From Oscillospiraceae bacterium (GTDB lineage: Bacteria > Bacillota > Clostridia > Oscillospirales > Oscillospiraceae): a DNA stretch of 64,000 bases. Below, piece after piece: positions 17,126-25,667 of this stretch (the stretch's first letter is position 1; every line of letters begins with the position of its first letter). The notes under the pieces were generated by a model. The model ran no database searches and was not told the origin of the DNA. It saw only the letters and a list, made by a program, of their open reading frames with translations. The position numbers and the translations under genes were made by a program. Where the stretch lies: positions 20,485 to 84,484 of the forward strand of contig SVLK01000006.1 of the NCBI GenBank assembly GCA_015067975.1, read 5' to 3'.

Positions 17126-18277
17126 ATGGAACTGAGAGAACAGGCATTGAAAATGCATAAAGAAAACCGCGGCAAGCTGGCAGTGGAATCAAAAGTGGCG
17201 ATTTCCTGCGCAGCAGAGTTGTCGCTGGCCTATACCCCCGGTGTTGCAGAACCCTGCAAGGAGATCGCAAAAAACACGGAGGATGTGTATCAATACACTT
17301 CGAAAGGGAATATGGTGGCGGTGGTTACCGATGGTACGGCTGTACTGGGTCTGGGCGACATCGGACCTGAGGCGGCGCTGCCTGTGATGGAAGGCAAGGC
17401 CTGCCTGTTCAAGACTTTCGGTGGTGTGGATGCATTTCCAATTTGTCTGAACACCAAAGATCCGGATGAAATTGTCAAAACCGTCCAGCTGATCGCTCCC
17501 GGTTTTGGCGGCATCAATCTGGAGGATATTTCCGCACCTCGCTGCTTTGAGATTGAGCGTCGCCTGATTGAAACGCTGGATATTCCCGTGTTTCACGACG
17601 ATCAGCACGGTACTGCGGTGGTGGTATTGGCCGCCCTCATCAATGCGGCCAAATGCATGGGGAAAACGCTGGAAGAGATCAAGACCGTTATTTCCGGTGC
17701 GGGTGCGGCCGGCATCTCCATCTGCACGCTGCTGATGAAGGCCGGTGTCCGTGACGTCATTTTGTGTGACCGCGGCGGTGCAATTTATGAGGGCCGCGAA
17801 GGACTCAACAGCGCCAAGGCAGAGATCGCCCGCGTTACTAACCGCCGTATGGTAAAGGGCTCCCTCGCCGATGCGTTGGTGGACAGCGATCTGCTCATTG
17901 GTGTCTCCGGACCCGGCATTGTCGATGCTGATATGATTCGCAGCATGGGCGAAAAGCCGCTGGTATTTGCCCTGTCCAATCCGACCCCCGAGATCATGCC
18001 GGATGAGGCGAAGGACGCCGGTGCTTACATTGTGGCTACCGGACGCAGCGATTTTCCTAACCAAATCAACAATCTGCTGGTATTCCCCGGTATTTTCAAA
18101 GGAGCGCTGGAAGCACGTGCCCGCCACATCACCGAAGAGATGATGATTGCTGCCGCCTACGCCATCGCGTCCTGCGTCAGCGAAGAGCAGAGAGGGCCGG
18201 AGTGCATTATCCCCAGTGTATTTGACCGCACCATTGCCGGTGTGGTAGCAGAAGCCGTCAAAAAATACGTGGATTAA
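17126..18277 (+). CDS. NAD(P)-dependent malic enzyme (malate to pyruvate + CO2)
   Basis: 383 residues, the short bacterial type. Motifs: LAYTPGVAEPC (Tyr region), KACLFKTFGGVDAFP (catalytic Lys), GGINLEDISAPRCFEIE (metal-binding acids), HDDQHGTAVV, and a Rossmann GAGAAGIS. ATG 17126 is chosen over ATG 17120 because AAAGGAG ends one base before the latter. It is third after the C-N lyase and MmgE/PrpD genes, so it probably moves fumarate-derived malate to pyruvate. It is followed after 11 bases by a MATE gene. Confidence 0.93.
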   Translation: MELREQALKMHKENRGKLAVESKVAISCAAELSLAYTPGVAEPCKEIAKNTEDVYQYTSKGNMVAVVTDGTAVLGLGDIGPEAALPVMEGKACLFKTFGGVDAFPICLNTKDPDEIVKTVQLIAPGFGGINLEDISAPRCFEIERRLIETLDIPVFHDDQHGTAVVVLAALINAAKCMGKTLEEIKTVISGAGAAGISICTLLMKAGVRDVILCDRGGAIYEGREGLNSAKAEIARVTNRRMVKGSLADALVDSDLLIGVSGPGIVDADMIRSMGEKPLVFALSNPTPEIMPDEAKDAGAYIVATGRSDFPNQINNLLVFPGIFKGALEARARHITEEMMIAAAYAIASCVSEEQRGPECIIPSVFDRTIAGVVAEAVKKYVD

Positions 18278-18288
18278 GGAAGAACGAT

Positions 18289-19671
18289 ATGGATCAACGT
18301 ATCGGCACACTGATTGCTGCGCCGGATTTTTACAAAAAGGTAGTCAAAATTGCGCTGCCCATCTGTTTGCAGCAGCTGCTCAACCATGGAGCGAGCTTCA
18401 TCGACACATTGATGGTCAGCCATATCGGTTATGTCAGCGCCATTACGATTGCATCTGAACTGAACAACCTGATGTTTCTGTTTGGATTCGGCATCAACGC
18501 AGCGGTCAGCGTCTATGCCGCGCAGTTTTACGGAATTCGCGACTGGAAAAACATGAAACGGGCCTTTGGACTGCTCATTAGCCTGAATATGATCGCCGCT
18601 ACGCTGTTTTTTATCATGGCACAGCTTGGTAATACACGGTTGCTGTCTTTTTACAGCAAAGATGCTGTGTTGGTGGCGCAGGCATGGGAGTATCTTGCTG
18701 TTGGCAGTATTGCGTTCTTTTTCACTTCACTGACCAATGCGTTTGCGTTCATATATCGATGCATCCAAAAGACGATGGTCCCTATGCTGATCGGCTTTGG
18801 TGTCAACATTACCAATGCTGTACTGAACTATGGGATGATTTTTGGAAAACTGGGCTTTCCTGCGATGGGGGCACGCGGTGCAGCTACCGCAACGGTGATC
18901 GCCACGGGACTGGGACTTGCGGCCCATATAATCTATGCCGTGGTTACCCGACAGCCATTTTGGGGTAAAGTGCGGGAAATGGTGGATTGGCCGGCCCATT
19001 TTTTAATTCCCATGCTGCGGCGTATGCTGCCTGTGATGGGAAATGAAATGATCTTTGGCCTTGGTGATACAATGTATATTAAGGCATACGGTCTGCTGGG
19101 AAGTGCGGCGTTGGAGTGCTATAAGGTGGGATATTCCATCAGCATGATCCCCTATGTAGTCACTCTGGGCATCGGCAATGCCTGTTCCATGATCGTAGGA
19201 GAAAGTCTGGGACGCAAGGCTTTGCAGGAGGCGAAGAATACCATCCGCTATCTGCTGCCGCTCTCCGGTTTGTTTGCGGTGCTGCTCTCCGGCATTTTGA
19301 TACTGGTTTCCCGACCTGCTGTGGGGCTGTTTGAGTTGTCCTCGGAATCGCTGCGGGAAGGAACGGTGCTGATGACGCGGCTGTTTGCCCTGCGCATTGC
19401 AACACGACTGTTCAACATCATTTTCCTCTGTGCGATCCGGGCCGGCGGTGATTCCAAGTTCTTGCTGTTCCTTGATTGCGGAATTGTCTGGTTGGTAGGC
19501 CTGCCGATTGCCTACGGTGCGATTTTGCTGCTGGGCATTACCTCCTTGCCGCTGGTGTATGTGCTGGTACAGATTGAGCAAATTGTCCGGCTGATGCTTG
19601 GCATCTGGCGCTATCGGTCCGGAACATGGCTGCGTAATCTGACGGATGAAGTGGAAAAAAAGAAAGAATAA
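18289..19671 (+). CDS. MATE-family efflux transporter
   Basis: 460 residues with about 12 hydrophobic segments in two six-helix halves. It is a MATE/NorM/DinF-like Na+- or H+-coupled exporter, with the N-terminal LPICLQQLLNHGASFIDTL and the internal repeat beginning MLRRMLPVMGNEM. It is the last gene of the sigma-54 operon, 11 bases after the malic enzyme, and is closed by a strong terminator. It may export a by-product or be a passenger; the substrate is unknown. A second, divergent MATE protein lies at 24159-25520. Confidence 0.9.
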   Translation: MDQRIGTLIAAPDFYKKVVKIALPICLQQLLNHGASFIDTLMVSHIGYVSAITIASELNNLMFLFGFGINAAVSVYAAQFYGIRDWKNMKRAFGLLISLNMIAATLFFIMAQLGNTRLLSFYSKDAVLVAQAWEYLAVGSIAFFFTSLTNAFAFIYRCIQKTMVPMLIGFGVNITNAVLNYGMIFGKLGFPAMGARGAATATVIATGLGLAAHIIYAVVTRQPFWGKVREMVDWPAHFLIPMLRRMLPVMGNEMIFGLGDTMYIKAYGLLGSAALECYKVGYSISMIPYVVTLGIGNACSMIVGESLGRKALQEAKNTIRYLLPLSGLFAVLLSGILILVSRPAVGLFELSSESLREGTVLMTRLFALRIATRLFNIIFLCAIRAGGDSKFLLFLDCGIVWLVGLPIAYGAILLLGITSLPLVYVLVQIEQIVRLMLGIWRYRSGTWLRNLTDEVEKKKE

Positions 19672-19683
19672 GCATAAAACACG

Positions 19684-19721
19684 AAAAGATCACACGTTGG
19701 TAAAGCAACGTGTGATCTTTT
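19684..19721 (+). terminator. Terminator closing the sigma-54 operon
   Basis: A 16-bp perfect stem (AAAAGATCACACGTTG 19684-19699 with its complement 19706-19721) with flanking A- and T-runs. Confidence 0.9.
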
Positions 19722-19810
19722 GCAATCCATGGGTGAAAACGAAAAAAGAGGGATACAAAAAGAGCCGGATGTGGTACAATAAGGAAAAACCTGATAGGGA
19801 GAAACTGCAT

Positions 19811-20476
19811 ATGTTTCGAGGATATACGGACAAAACGGTAGAGTTTATGTGGGGCATCCGGTTCAATAACGAACGCGGATGGTTCATGGAACATAAGGAA
19901 ATGTATCAAAAGGAACTGCTGGAACCCACCAAAGCGCTGGCAGAACAGGTGTATGAGGGGTTACGGGAAAAGCTGCCCAATGAACCGTTGATGATGAAGG
20001 TGTCCCGCATTTACCGCGACGCCCGACGTCTGTTCGGTCGGGGACCGTACAAAGACCATTTGTGGTTCTGCGTTCGTACCGGTGACGAGGATTGGACGGG
20101 GCGTCCTACATTTTATTTTGAGATTGCGCCGGAGTATTACAGCTACGGTATGGGATTTTGGTCGGCGTCGGCGGCCACCATGGAGCGGTTTCGTCAGCAG
20201 GTGAAAGAGCATCCGGAGGAGCTGGAGAAGCTGGTGCGCGATTTTAACCGCAGCGGCCGGTTCACACTGGTAGGGCCGGAGTATGCCCGTGACAAAGGCG
20301 CGAGCAGTGATTTGCTGCGGGCATGGGTGCAGAAGAAAAGCCTTTCGCTGCAATTTGAAAAGCCGTTGGACGAGCGTATTTTCCGCCCGGAGCTGGCTGA
20401 CGAGATTGTGACGGAACTGGGGGAACTGGTGCCGTTTTACCGTTATTTTGCAAAGATTTGCGCCAAGGTGGAATAA
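19811..20476 (+). CDS. DUF2461/TIGR02453-family protein
   Basis: 221 residues from the ATG after AGGGAG; the longer frame runs back through a terminator and promoter and is rejected. It has the DUF2461 pattern: NNERGWFMEHKEMYQ near the N terminus, SRIYRDARRLFGRGPYKDHL in the middle, and YFEIAPEYYSYGMGFW. No function is established for this family. A TACAAT box at 19775-19780 may be its -10. It stands alone between a terminator and the riboswitch promoter. Confidence 0.8.
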   Translation: MFRGYTDKTVEFMWGIRFNNERGWFMEHKEMYQKELLEPTKALAEQVYEGLREKLPNEPLMMKVSRIYRDARRLFGRGPYKDHLWFCVRTGDEDWTGRPTFYFEIAPEYYSYGMGFWSASAATMERFRQQVKEHPEELEKLVRDFNRSGRFTLVGPEYARDKGASSDLLRAWVQKKSLSLQFEKPLDERIFRPELADEIVTELGELVPFYRYFAKICAKVE

Positions 20477-20503
20477 AAGATTCTAAAAGTCCCGGAACAT
20501 CCC

Positions 20504-20533
20504 TTGACAAGCGAGAAAACGGACTGATATAAT
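20504..20533 (+). promoter_or_regulatory. Sigma-A promoter of the riboswitch-ATPase unit
   Basis: TTGACA (20504-20509), 18-base spacer, TATAAT (20528-20533). It directly precedes the structured leader. Confidence 0.85.
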
Positions 20534-20540
20534 ACTTTAT

Positions 20541-20689
20541 GGAAAACGAATATCCGCTTTGAGGGAGTAATTCGGCCTGCCGCGTGCGACAGGTGAAACA
20601 GACCCGTCAACCGGCCTTTGGCCCGGGCTGTTTTGAAAGAATGAGACTCATACGCAAGCCACTACTTTGGCAGGCGTATGAGTTTTTTT
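20541..20689 (+). promoter_or_regulatory. yybP-ykoY-type (manganese) riboswitch leader
   Basis: The leader carries the ordered landmarks of this class: TTTGAGGGAGTA (20549-20560 region), a GCCTGC...GCAGG-type arm, CGTCAAC (20605-20611 region), and a 3' GAATGAGACT block leading into a terminator. The family binds Mn2+ and controls Mn2+ exporters, including P-type ATPases. The class was recognised by eye; a covariance-model search would decide it. Confidence 0.78.
20646..20689 (+). terminator. Expression-platform terminator of the riboswitch
   Basis: ACTCATACGC (20646-20655) pairs with GCGTATGAGT (20674-20683), followed by seven Ts. The left arm begins inside the GAGACT block of the aptamer, so ligand binding would compete with terminator formation. 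Confidence 0.85.
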
Positions 20690-20741
20690 GATGAAAAGAA
20701 TGCAAAATAAGATAGATAATTATAAGAAGGAGCGATGGATT

Positions 20742-23408
20742 TTGAACAAGCGCGATTACACACTGTCTGCTCAGGAAGTGCTGGAAAAGCAGCAGTCCAC
20801 GGCAGAGGGCCTGCCCGCTGCGGAAGCGGCCCGCCGTCTGGAACAGTACGGCCCCAACAAGCTGAAAGAGGGCGAAAAGCCTACACTGCTGCAGCGTTTT
20901 CTGGCGCAGCTGAAAGACCCCATGCTGATCATCCTGATGGTGGCTGCCGCCGTGTCTGCTGCCACCGGCATGCTGGCCGGAGAGAACGAGTGGGCTGAGG
21001 TCATTATCATTCTGGCCGTGGTGTTGCTCAACGCTATTCTGGGTGTGATTCAGGAGAGTAAGGCCGAAGCTGCCATTGAGGCACTGCAGACCATGACCGC
21101 CGCTACCTGTAAGGTGATGCGTGACGGCAAGATGGTGGTGCTGCACTCCGATGAGCTGGTACCCGGCGACATCGTGCTGCTGGAGGCCGGTGATGCCGTG
21201 CCTGCTGACGGACGTATCATCGAAAACGCCAGCATGAAGATTGAAGAAGCTGCCCTGACCGGCGAGTCTGTGCCGGTCAACAAGATCCTGGAGGCGTTGG
21301 GTCTGGCCGAGGGTCAGGAGGATGTGCCTCTGGGTGACCGCAAGAACATGTGCTACATGGGCTCTACCGTGGTATATGGTCGCGGCAAGGCCGTGATTAC
21401 CGCCACCGGTATGGATACCGAGATGGGCAAGATCGCCGGCGCTCTGGCTGCCACCGCTGAAGAGCAGACCCCGCTGCAGCGCAAGCTGGACGAGTTGGGC
21501 AAGCTGCTGAGCAAGATGGTGCTGGGCATCTGCGTGTTCATCTTCGCATTCAACCTGTTTATGGCTCGCGGTGAGCTGGCTGTGGAAGGCCATGCACTGA
21601 CCGTGATTCTGGAGACCTTCATGGTGGCCGTTTCTCTGGCTGTTGCCGCCATCCCCGAAGGTCTGGCTACCGTGGTGACGGTGGTGCTGTCCATCGGCGT
21701 GACTAAGATGAGCCAGCGCAACGCTGTGATTCGCCGCCTGACCGCCGTGGAGACGCTGGGCTGCACCCAGGTTATCTGCTCGGATAAGACCGGTACGCTG
21801 ACCCAGAACAAAATGACCGTGGTGGATCATCTGGGCGAGACCAATCTGGTGGCTACCGCTATGGCGCTGTGCTCCGATGCCAACCTGAATGAAAACAATC
21901 AGGCCGAAGGCGAACCTACCGAGTGCGCACTGGTGAACTTTGCCTACAGCGTGGGCCTGCATAAGGCGGATCTGGAAAAGGCAACGCCCCGTGTGGACGA
22001 AGCTCCTTTTGACTCCGGTCGTAAGATGATGTCCACCGTCCATGATTTGGGCGGCAAGTACGTGCAGTACACCAAGGGTGGCCCCGATGTGGTGCTCTCC
22101 CGCTGTGCTTACTACTACGAAAACGGCGAAGCGCTGCCCATGACCGACGCCAAGCGCGAGGAGATCATGGCCGCCAACAAGGCGATGGCTGACCGCGCCC
22201 TGCGCGTGCTGGCTGCTGCCAAGCGCGACTGGGCTGAGAAGCCTGCCGATAATACTCCCGAGTTCCTGGAGCAGGATCTGGTATTCCTGGGCCTGACCGG
22301 CATGATCGACCCCGTCCGTCCCGAGGTAAAGGCTGCGATCGAGGAGTGCCGCAGCGCCGGTATCCGCGCTGTGATGATCACCGGCGACCACAAGGATACC
22401 GCTGTGGCCATCGCTAAAGAACTGGGCATCATTACCGATGCTTCCGAAGCGATTACCGGCGCTGAGCTGGATGATATTCCCGATGATCAGATCTGCGAGT
22501 TTGTGAAGAAATACGGCGTGTACGCCCGCGTACAGCCCGAGCACAAGACCCGCATCGTAACGGCTTGGAAAGCCAATGGCGCTATTACCGCCATGACCGG
22601 CGACGGCGTCAACGATGCCCCCTCCATCAAGTCCGCCGACATCGGCGTAGGCATGGGCATTACCGGTACTGACGTGACCAAGAACGTGGCCGACATGGTG
22701 CTGGCTGACGATAACTTCGCCACGATCGTTTCCGCCGTAGGCGAAGGCCGCCGTATCTACGACAATATCCGCAAGGCCATCCAGTTCCTGTTGGCCTCCA
22801 ATATGTCCGAGGTGTTGGGCGTATTCTCCGCCACCCTCATGGGCTTTACCCTGCTCAACCCTGTGCACCTGCTGTTCATCAACCTGGTGACCGACTGCTT
22901 CCCCGCGCTGGCACTGGGTATGGAGAAGGCAGAACCCGACACCATGAACCGTCCTCCCCGTGATTCCAAGGAAGGCATCTTTGCAGGTGGACTCTTTGTG
23001 GACATCGCTTATCAGGGCATTCTGGTAACCGTGCTGACCATCCTGTCCTATATCATCGGCAACAGCTTTGAAGTGGGTCATTTTGCTATGCCCGTGGGCA
23101 TCAGCGATCACGGCATGACCATGGCGTTCCTGACCATGAGTATGTGCGAGATCTTCCACAGCTTCAACCTGCGTTCTCAGCGCAAGTCTATCTTTACCCT
23201 GAAGGGTCAGAACATGATTCTATGGGCTGCCATGATCGGCTCTCTGATCCTGACCACGCTGGTGCTGGAAGTTCCTTTCCTGGCCAACGCCTTCGGCTTT
23301 ACGCCCATCGGTCTGACCGAGTATGCAATCGCTCTGGTGCTGGGCTTCCTGGTGATCCCCGTGGTGGAGATCGTCAAGCTGTTCCAGAGAATGGGCAAGA
23401 AGAACTAA
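20742..23408 (+). CDS. Cation-transporting P-type ATPase (Ca2+/Mn2+ type, P2A)
   Basis: 888 residues from TTG 20742, which follows AAGAAGGAG by nine bases. In-frame ATGs further up lie at the terminator T-run and lack a ribosome site. P-type landmarks: cation_ATPase_N, LTGESVPV (TGES dephosphorylation loop), AAIPEGLATVV (membrane helix 4 PEGL), CSDKTGTLTQNK (phosphorylated Asp at residue 348), and MTGDGVNDAPSIKSADIG (hinge). The PEGL motif and length place it with Ca2+/Mn2+ pumps. The yybP-ykoY leader argues for Mn2+ export, as for YoaB of Lactococcus. A strong terminator follows. Confidence 0.93.
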   Translation: MNKRDYTLSAQEVLEKQQSTAEGLPAAEAARRLEQYGPNKLKEGEKPTLLQRFLAQLKDPMLIILMVAAAVSAATGMLAGENEWAEVIIILAVVLLNAILGVIQESKAEAAIEALQTMTAATCKVMRDGKMVVLHSDELVPGDIVLLEAGDAVPADGRIIENASMKIEEAALTGESVPVNKILEALGLAEGQEDVPLGDRKNMCYMGSTVVYGRGKAVITATGMDTEMGKIAGALAATAEEQTPLQRKLDELGKLLSKMVLGICVFIFAFNLFMARGELAVEGHALTVILETFMVAVSLAVAAIPEGLATVVTVVLSIGVTKMSQRNAVIRRLTAVETLGCTQVICSDKTGTLTQNKMTVVDHLGETNLVATAMALCSDANLNENNQAEGEPTECALVNFAYSVGLHKADLEKATPRVDEAPFDSGRKMMSTVHDLGGKYVQYTKGGPDVVLSRCAYYYENGEALPMTDAKREEIMAANKAMADRALRVLAAAKRDWAEKPADNTPEFLEQDLVFLGLTGMIDPVRPEVKAAIEECRSAGIRAVMITGDHKDTAVAIAKELGIITDASEAITGAELDDIPDDQICEFVKKYGVYARVQPEHKTRIVTAWKANGAITAMTGDGVNDAPSIKSADIGVGMGITGTDVTKNVADMVLADDNFATIVSAVGEGRRIYDNIRKAIQFLLASNMSEVLGVFSATLMGFTLLNPVHLLFINLVTDCFPALALGMEKAEPDTMNRPPRDSKEGIFAGGLFVDIAYQGILVTVLTILSYIIGNSFEVGHFAMPVGISDHGMTMAFLTMSMCEIFHSFNLRSQRKSIFTLKGQNMILWAAMIGSLILTTLVLEVPFLANAFGFTPIGLTEYAIALVLGFLVIPVVEIVKLFQRMGKKN

Positions 23409-23416
23409 ATCAATGT

Positions 23417-23455
23417 AAAAAAGATCATCTGCATCCATGCAGATGATCTTTTTTT
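23417..23455 (+). terminator. Terminator of the P-type ATPase gene
   Basis: A near-perfect long stem (A-run plus GATCATCTGCAT, loop CC, complement) ending in seven Ts. Confidence 0.9.
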
Positions 23456-23480
23456 GCTGTAAAATTTTGTATTAAAATGG

Positions 23481-23509
23481 CTGACAAGGGCGAAAAAAGA
23501 TGTTATGAT
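23481..23509 (+). promoter_or_regulatory. Promoter of the first xpt gene
   Basis: CTGACA (23481-23486), 17-base spacer, TATGAT (23504-23509), 25 bases before the ATG. The same arrangement recurs at the second xpt. Confidence 0.65.
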
Positions 23510-23534
23510 AAGAAAAACAGGGGAGGTGCTGCCA

Positions 23535-24107
23535 ATGAATTTTCTGGAACAGAGAATCCTTACTGACGGTATCGTTAAGACCGGTCATGTATTGAAGGTG
23601 GATAGTTTTCTGAATCATCAGATGGATATTGCCCTGATGGACCGGATCGGTGAGGAGTTTTACCGTCGGTTTGGAGATAAAGCTATCACCAAAGTGCTGA
23701 CCATTGAGTCCTCCGGTATCGCCATCGCCTGTTCTGTGGCTCGCTGTTTCGGTGTGCCGGTGGTATGCGCCCGCAAGACAAAGAATATCAACATTGACGG
23801 CGATATTTATGTGGCAGAAGTGGAGTCCGTGGAGCACCGCCAGAGCAAGGTAGTCGTGGGCAAGAAGTTCCTGAGCAGTGCGGACCATGTACTGATCGTG
23901 GATGATTTTTTGGCCAACGGCTACACGCTGCAGGGCTTGATCTCTCTGGTAGAGGTGGCTGATGCTACGGTGGAAGGATTGGGCATTGCCATTGAAAAAG
24001 GCTTCCAGGAAGGCGGCAAACGCATGCGCAATCTGGGGTATCATCTGGAGTCACTGGCTATCGTGGAAGAGCTGGATGAGACAACGGGTGAAATCGTGTT
24101 TCGCTGA
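23535..24107 (+). CDS. xpt: Xanthine phosphoribosyltransferase (copy 1)
   Basis: 190 residues. Xpt converts xanthine and PRPP to XMP in purine salvage in the cytoplasm. It has the Xpt N-terminal pattern ([23 protein letters not shown]), the xanthine-pocket ESSGIAIA and the PRPP motif VLIVDDFLANGYT. ATG 23535 follows GGGAGGTG at a normal distance. The leader is only about 20 nt, so it cannot carry the purine riboswitch seen before xpt in Bacillus. It is closely similar along its whole length to copy 2 at 25668, and the promoter is duplicated too. Confidence 0.93.
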   Translation: MNFLEQRILTDGIVKTGHVLKVDSFLNHQMDIALMDRIGEEFYRRFGDKAITKVLTIESSGIAIACSVARCFGVPVVCARKTKNINIDGDIYVAEVESVEHRQSKVVVGKKFLSSADHVLIVDDFLANGYTLQGLISLVEVADATVEGLGIAIEKGFQEGGKRMRNLGYHLESLAIVEELDETTGEIVFR

Positions 24108-24120
24108 GAACTAAAAAAAG

Positions 24121-24150
24121 AAGGGGGCGCATCCGGCGGATGCGCCCCTT
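24121..24150. terminator. Bidirectional terminator between xpt copy 1 and MATE
   Basis: An 11-bp stem (GGGGCGCATCC 24124-24134 with its complement 24138-24148), loop GGC, A-run on the left and T-rich right side. It lies between convergent genes. Confidence 0.75.
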
Positions 24151-24158
24151 ATGTTGTT

Positions 24159-25520
24159 TCAAGATATGGGAGCGATGAACTTTTGCTTGCGTCGCAGCAG
24201 GAAAAAGGCGGCAAGGCACAGCAGGATCTGCACCGAAGTAGAAGCCGGGGTAGAAAGACCAATATGAAACAGGGAAACGGTGGCCTGGCGGCTCATGAGC
24301 CATGCCAGCGGCAGACGCACACAAAATGCGCCCAAAATGCCTTGTACCATGACAAAAGTGGTGTTTCCACAGCCGTTGAAATAGCCGATAAAGCAGAAGA
24401 GGAATGCTGTCAGCAGGCAGTCGATGGCATAAGCTTTCAAATAATCCCAAGCTGCGAGAATGACGGCGATGTCTTTGGCAAAGATGCCTGCCAGAAGATC
24501 TCCGTGGAAGAAGGCGGCATAAAACATGACAATACCGGCCACCAGCGAAGAACCGATGCCGCACCACAGGGCGCGGCGGGCGCGCTCCGGCTTGCCGGCT
24601 CCCATATTTTGGGCGACAAAAGCGGACATGGCCTGCATATAGGACGAGGGCAGCAGCATTAAAAAGCCGCACATCTTTTCCGCAACCCCCACACCGGCCG
24701 ACGCGGTGAGACCGATGTCGTTGATGATGGCGGTAATAAACAGGAACGAGAAACTTACCAGCAGTTCCTGCAGCGCGATGGGGACACCCAACTGCAGGAT
24801 CTGGCGAATGTGACCGCCGCGGTGGGAAATATAGCGGATGCTGAACTGGAAAGGCAGCGCACGACGGCGGATCAACAGCAGCGAAATGACCACGCTGACG
24901 GCTTGCGCAGCAATGGTGGCAATCGCGGCACCGGCGGCACCCATATGAAACACAGCCACCAGCAGCAGATCACCTAAAATGTTCAGTACGCACGCAATAG
25001 CTACTGTGATTAACGGTGTTTTAGAGTCTCCGATACCATGAAAAATACTTCCGATCAGGTTATAGGCGACGATGCATACGCAGCCGGCAGAGCAGATGAG
25101 AATATAGGAAACTGTTTGAGAGAAAGCCTCCTGCGGTGCACGCATAATACGGGCGGTGGCCGGCGCAGCAAGGAGCATGATGATGCTCAGTACTACGGCC
25201 AACAGAGCGAACAGCCAGATGCCGCTGCCGATGATCCGGCCGGCTTCCTCCCGCTTTCCCTGCCCGATTTTATGTCCCACATAGACGGTGAGACCCATGG
25301 CAAGACTGGTGATCATCAGTGTTAGGGTTCGCATGATCTGGCTGCCGGTAGAAACGGCGGAAACATAGACGTCTGCCAGATCACCGCCAAACTGGCCTAC
25401 GATCAGCAGATCGACCGCGCCATACATGGTCTGCAAAAACAGAGACAGCAGTACCGGCAGCGCAAAGCGCAGCAGAGGCAGAAAAATTTTCCCGGTTGTA
25501 AAATCCTGTGTTTTACTCAT
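24159..25520 (-). CDS. MATE-family efflux transporter
   Basis: 453 residues. About 12 transmembrane segments in two homologous halves, with the N-terminal LPLLRFALPVLLSLFLQ and VDLLIVGQFGG typical of the DinF/NorM-like MATE group. The ATG at 25520 (MSKTQDF) follows GCGAGG on the minus strand; a TTG eight codons earlier is less likely. It sits between two xpt copies on the opposite strand, which may reflect insertion into, or duplication around, this locus. Substrate unknown. Confidence 0.9.
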   Translation of the reverse strand: MSKTQDFTTGKIFLPLLRFALPVLLSLFLQTMYGAVDLLIVGQFGGDLADVYVSAVSTGSQIMRTLTLMITSLAMGLTVYVGHKIGQGKREEAGRIIGSGIWLFALLAVVLSIIMLLAAPATARIMRAPQEAFSQTVSYILICSAGCVCIVAYNLIGSIFHGIGDSKTPLITVAIACVLNILGDLLLVAVFHMGAAGAAIATIAAQAVSVVISLLLIRRRALPFQFSIRYISHRGGHIRQILQLGVPIALQELLVSFSFLFITAIINDIGLTASAGVGVAEKMCGFLMLLPSSYMQAMSAFVAQNMGAGKPERARRALWCGIGSSLVAGIVMFYAAFFHGDLLAGIFAKDIAVILAAWDYLKAYAIDCLLTAFLFCFIGYFNGCGNTTFVMVQGILGAFCVRLPLAWLMSRQATVSLFHIGLSTPASTSVQILLCLAAFFLLRRKQKFIAPIS

Positions 25521-25613
25521 AAGAAAACCTCGCTTTATATTCAAGGGAAATTATCGTATGATTCGTAGGAAAAGTCAAGGTTACGACAGCGTAAAACTTT
25601 TTCGGCAAAGGAG

Positions 25614-25642
25614 GTGACAAGGAACGGAAGATGTGGTATTAT
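25614..25642 (+). promoter_or_regulatory. Promoter of the second xpt gene
   Basis: GTGACA (25614-25619), 17-base spacer, TATTAT (25637-25642), 25 bases before the ATG. The TGACAAGG and AGATGT segments match the first xpt promoter. Confidence 0.6.
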
Positions 25643-25667
25643 GTGGCAAAACAAGGAGGGCATGGCT

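Noticed and set aside
20607..23159. 850-codon open frame on the minus strand opposite the P-type ATPase
   Set aside because: It is a mirror of a strongly biased coding strand: His/Gln/Gly-rich, no domain, no ribosome site. The plus-strand gene has every P-type ATPase motif.
23481..23535. Possible purine riboswitch before xpt
   Set aside because: Only about 20 nt lie between the predicted transcript start and the ATG, too short for the aptamer. The same holds for the second copy.
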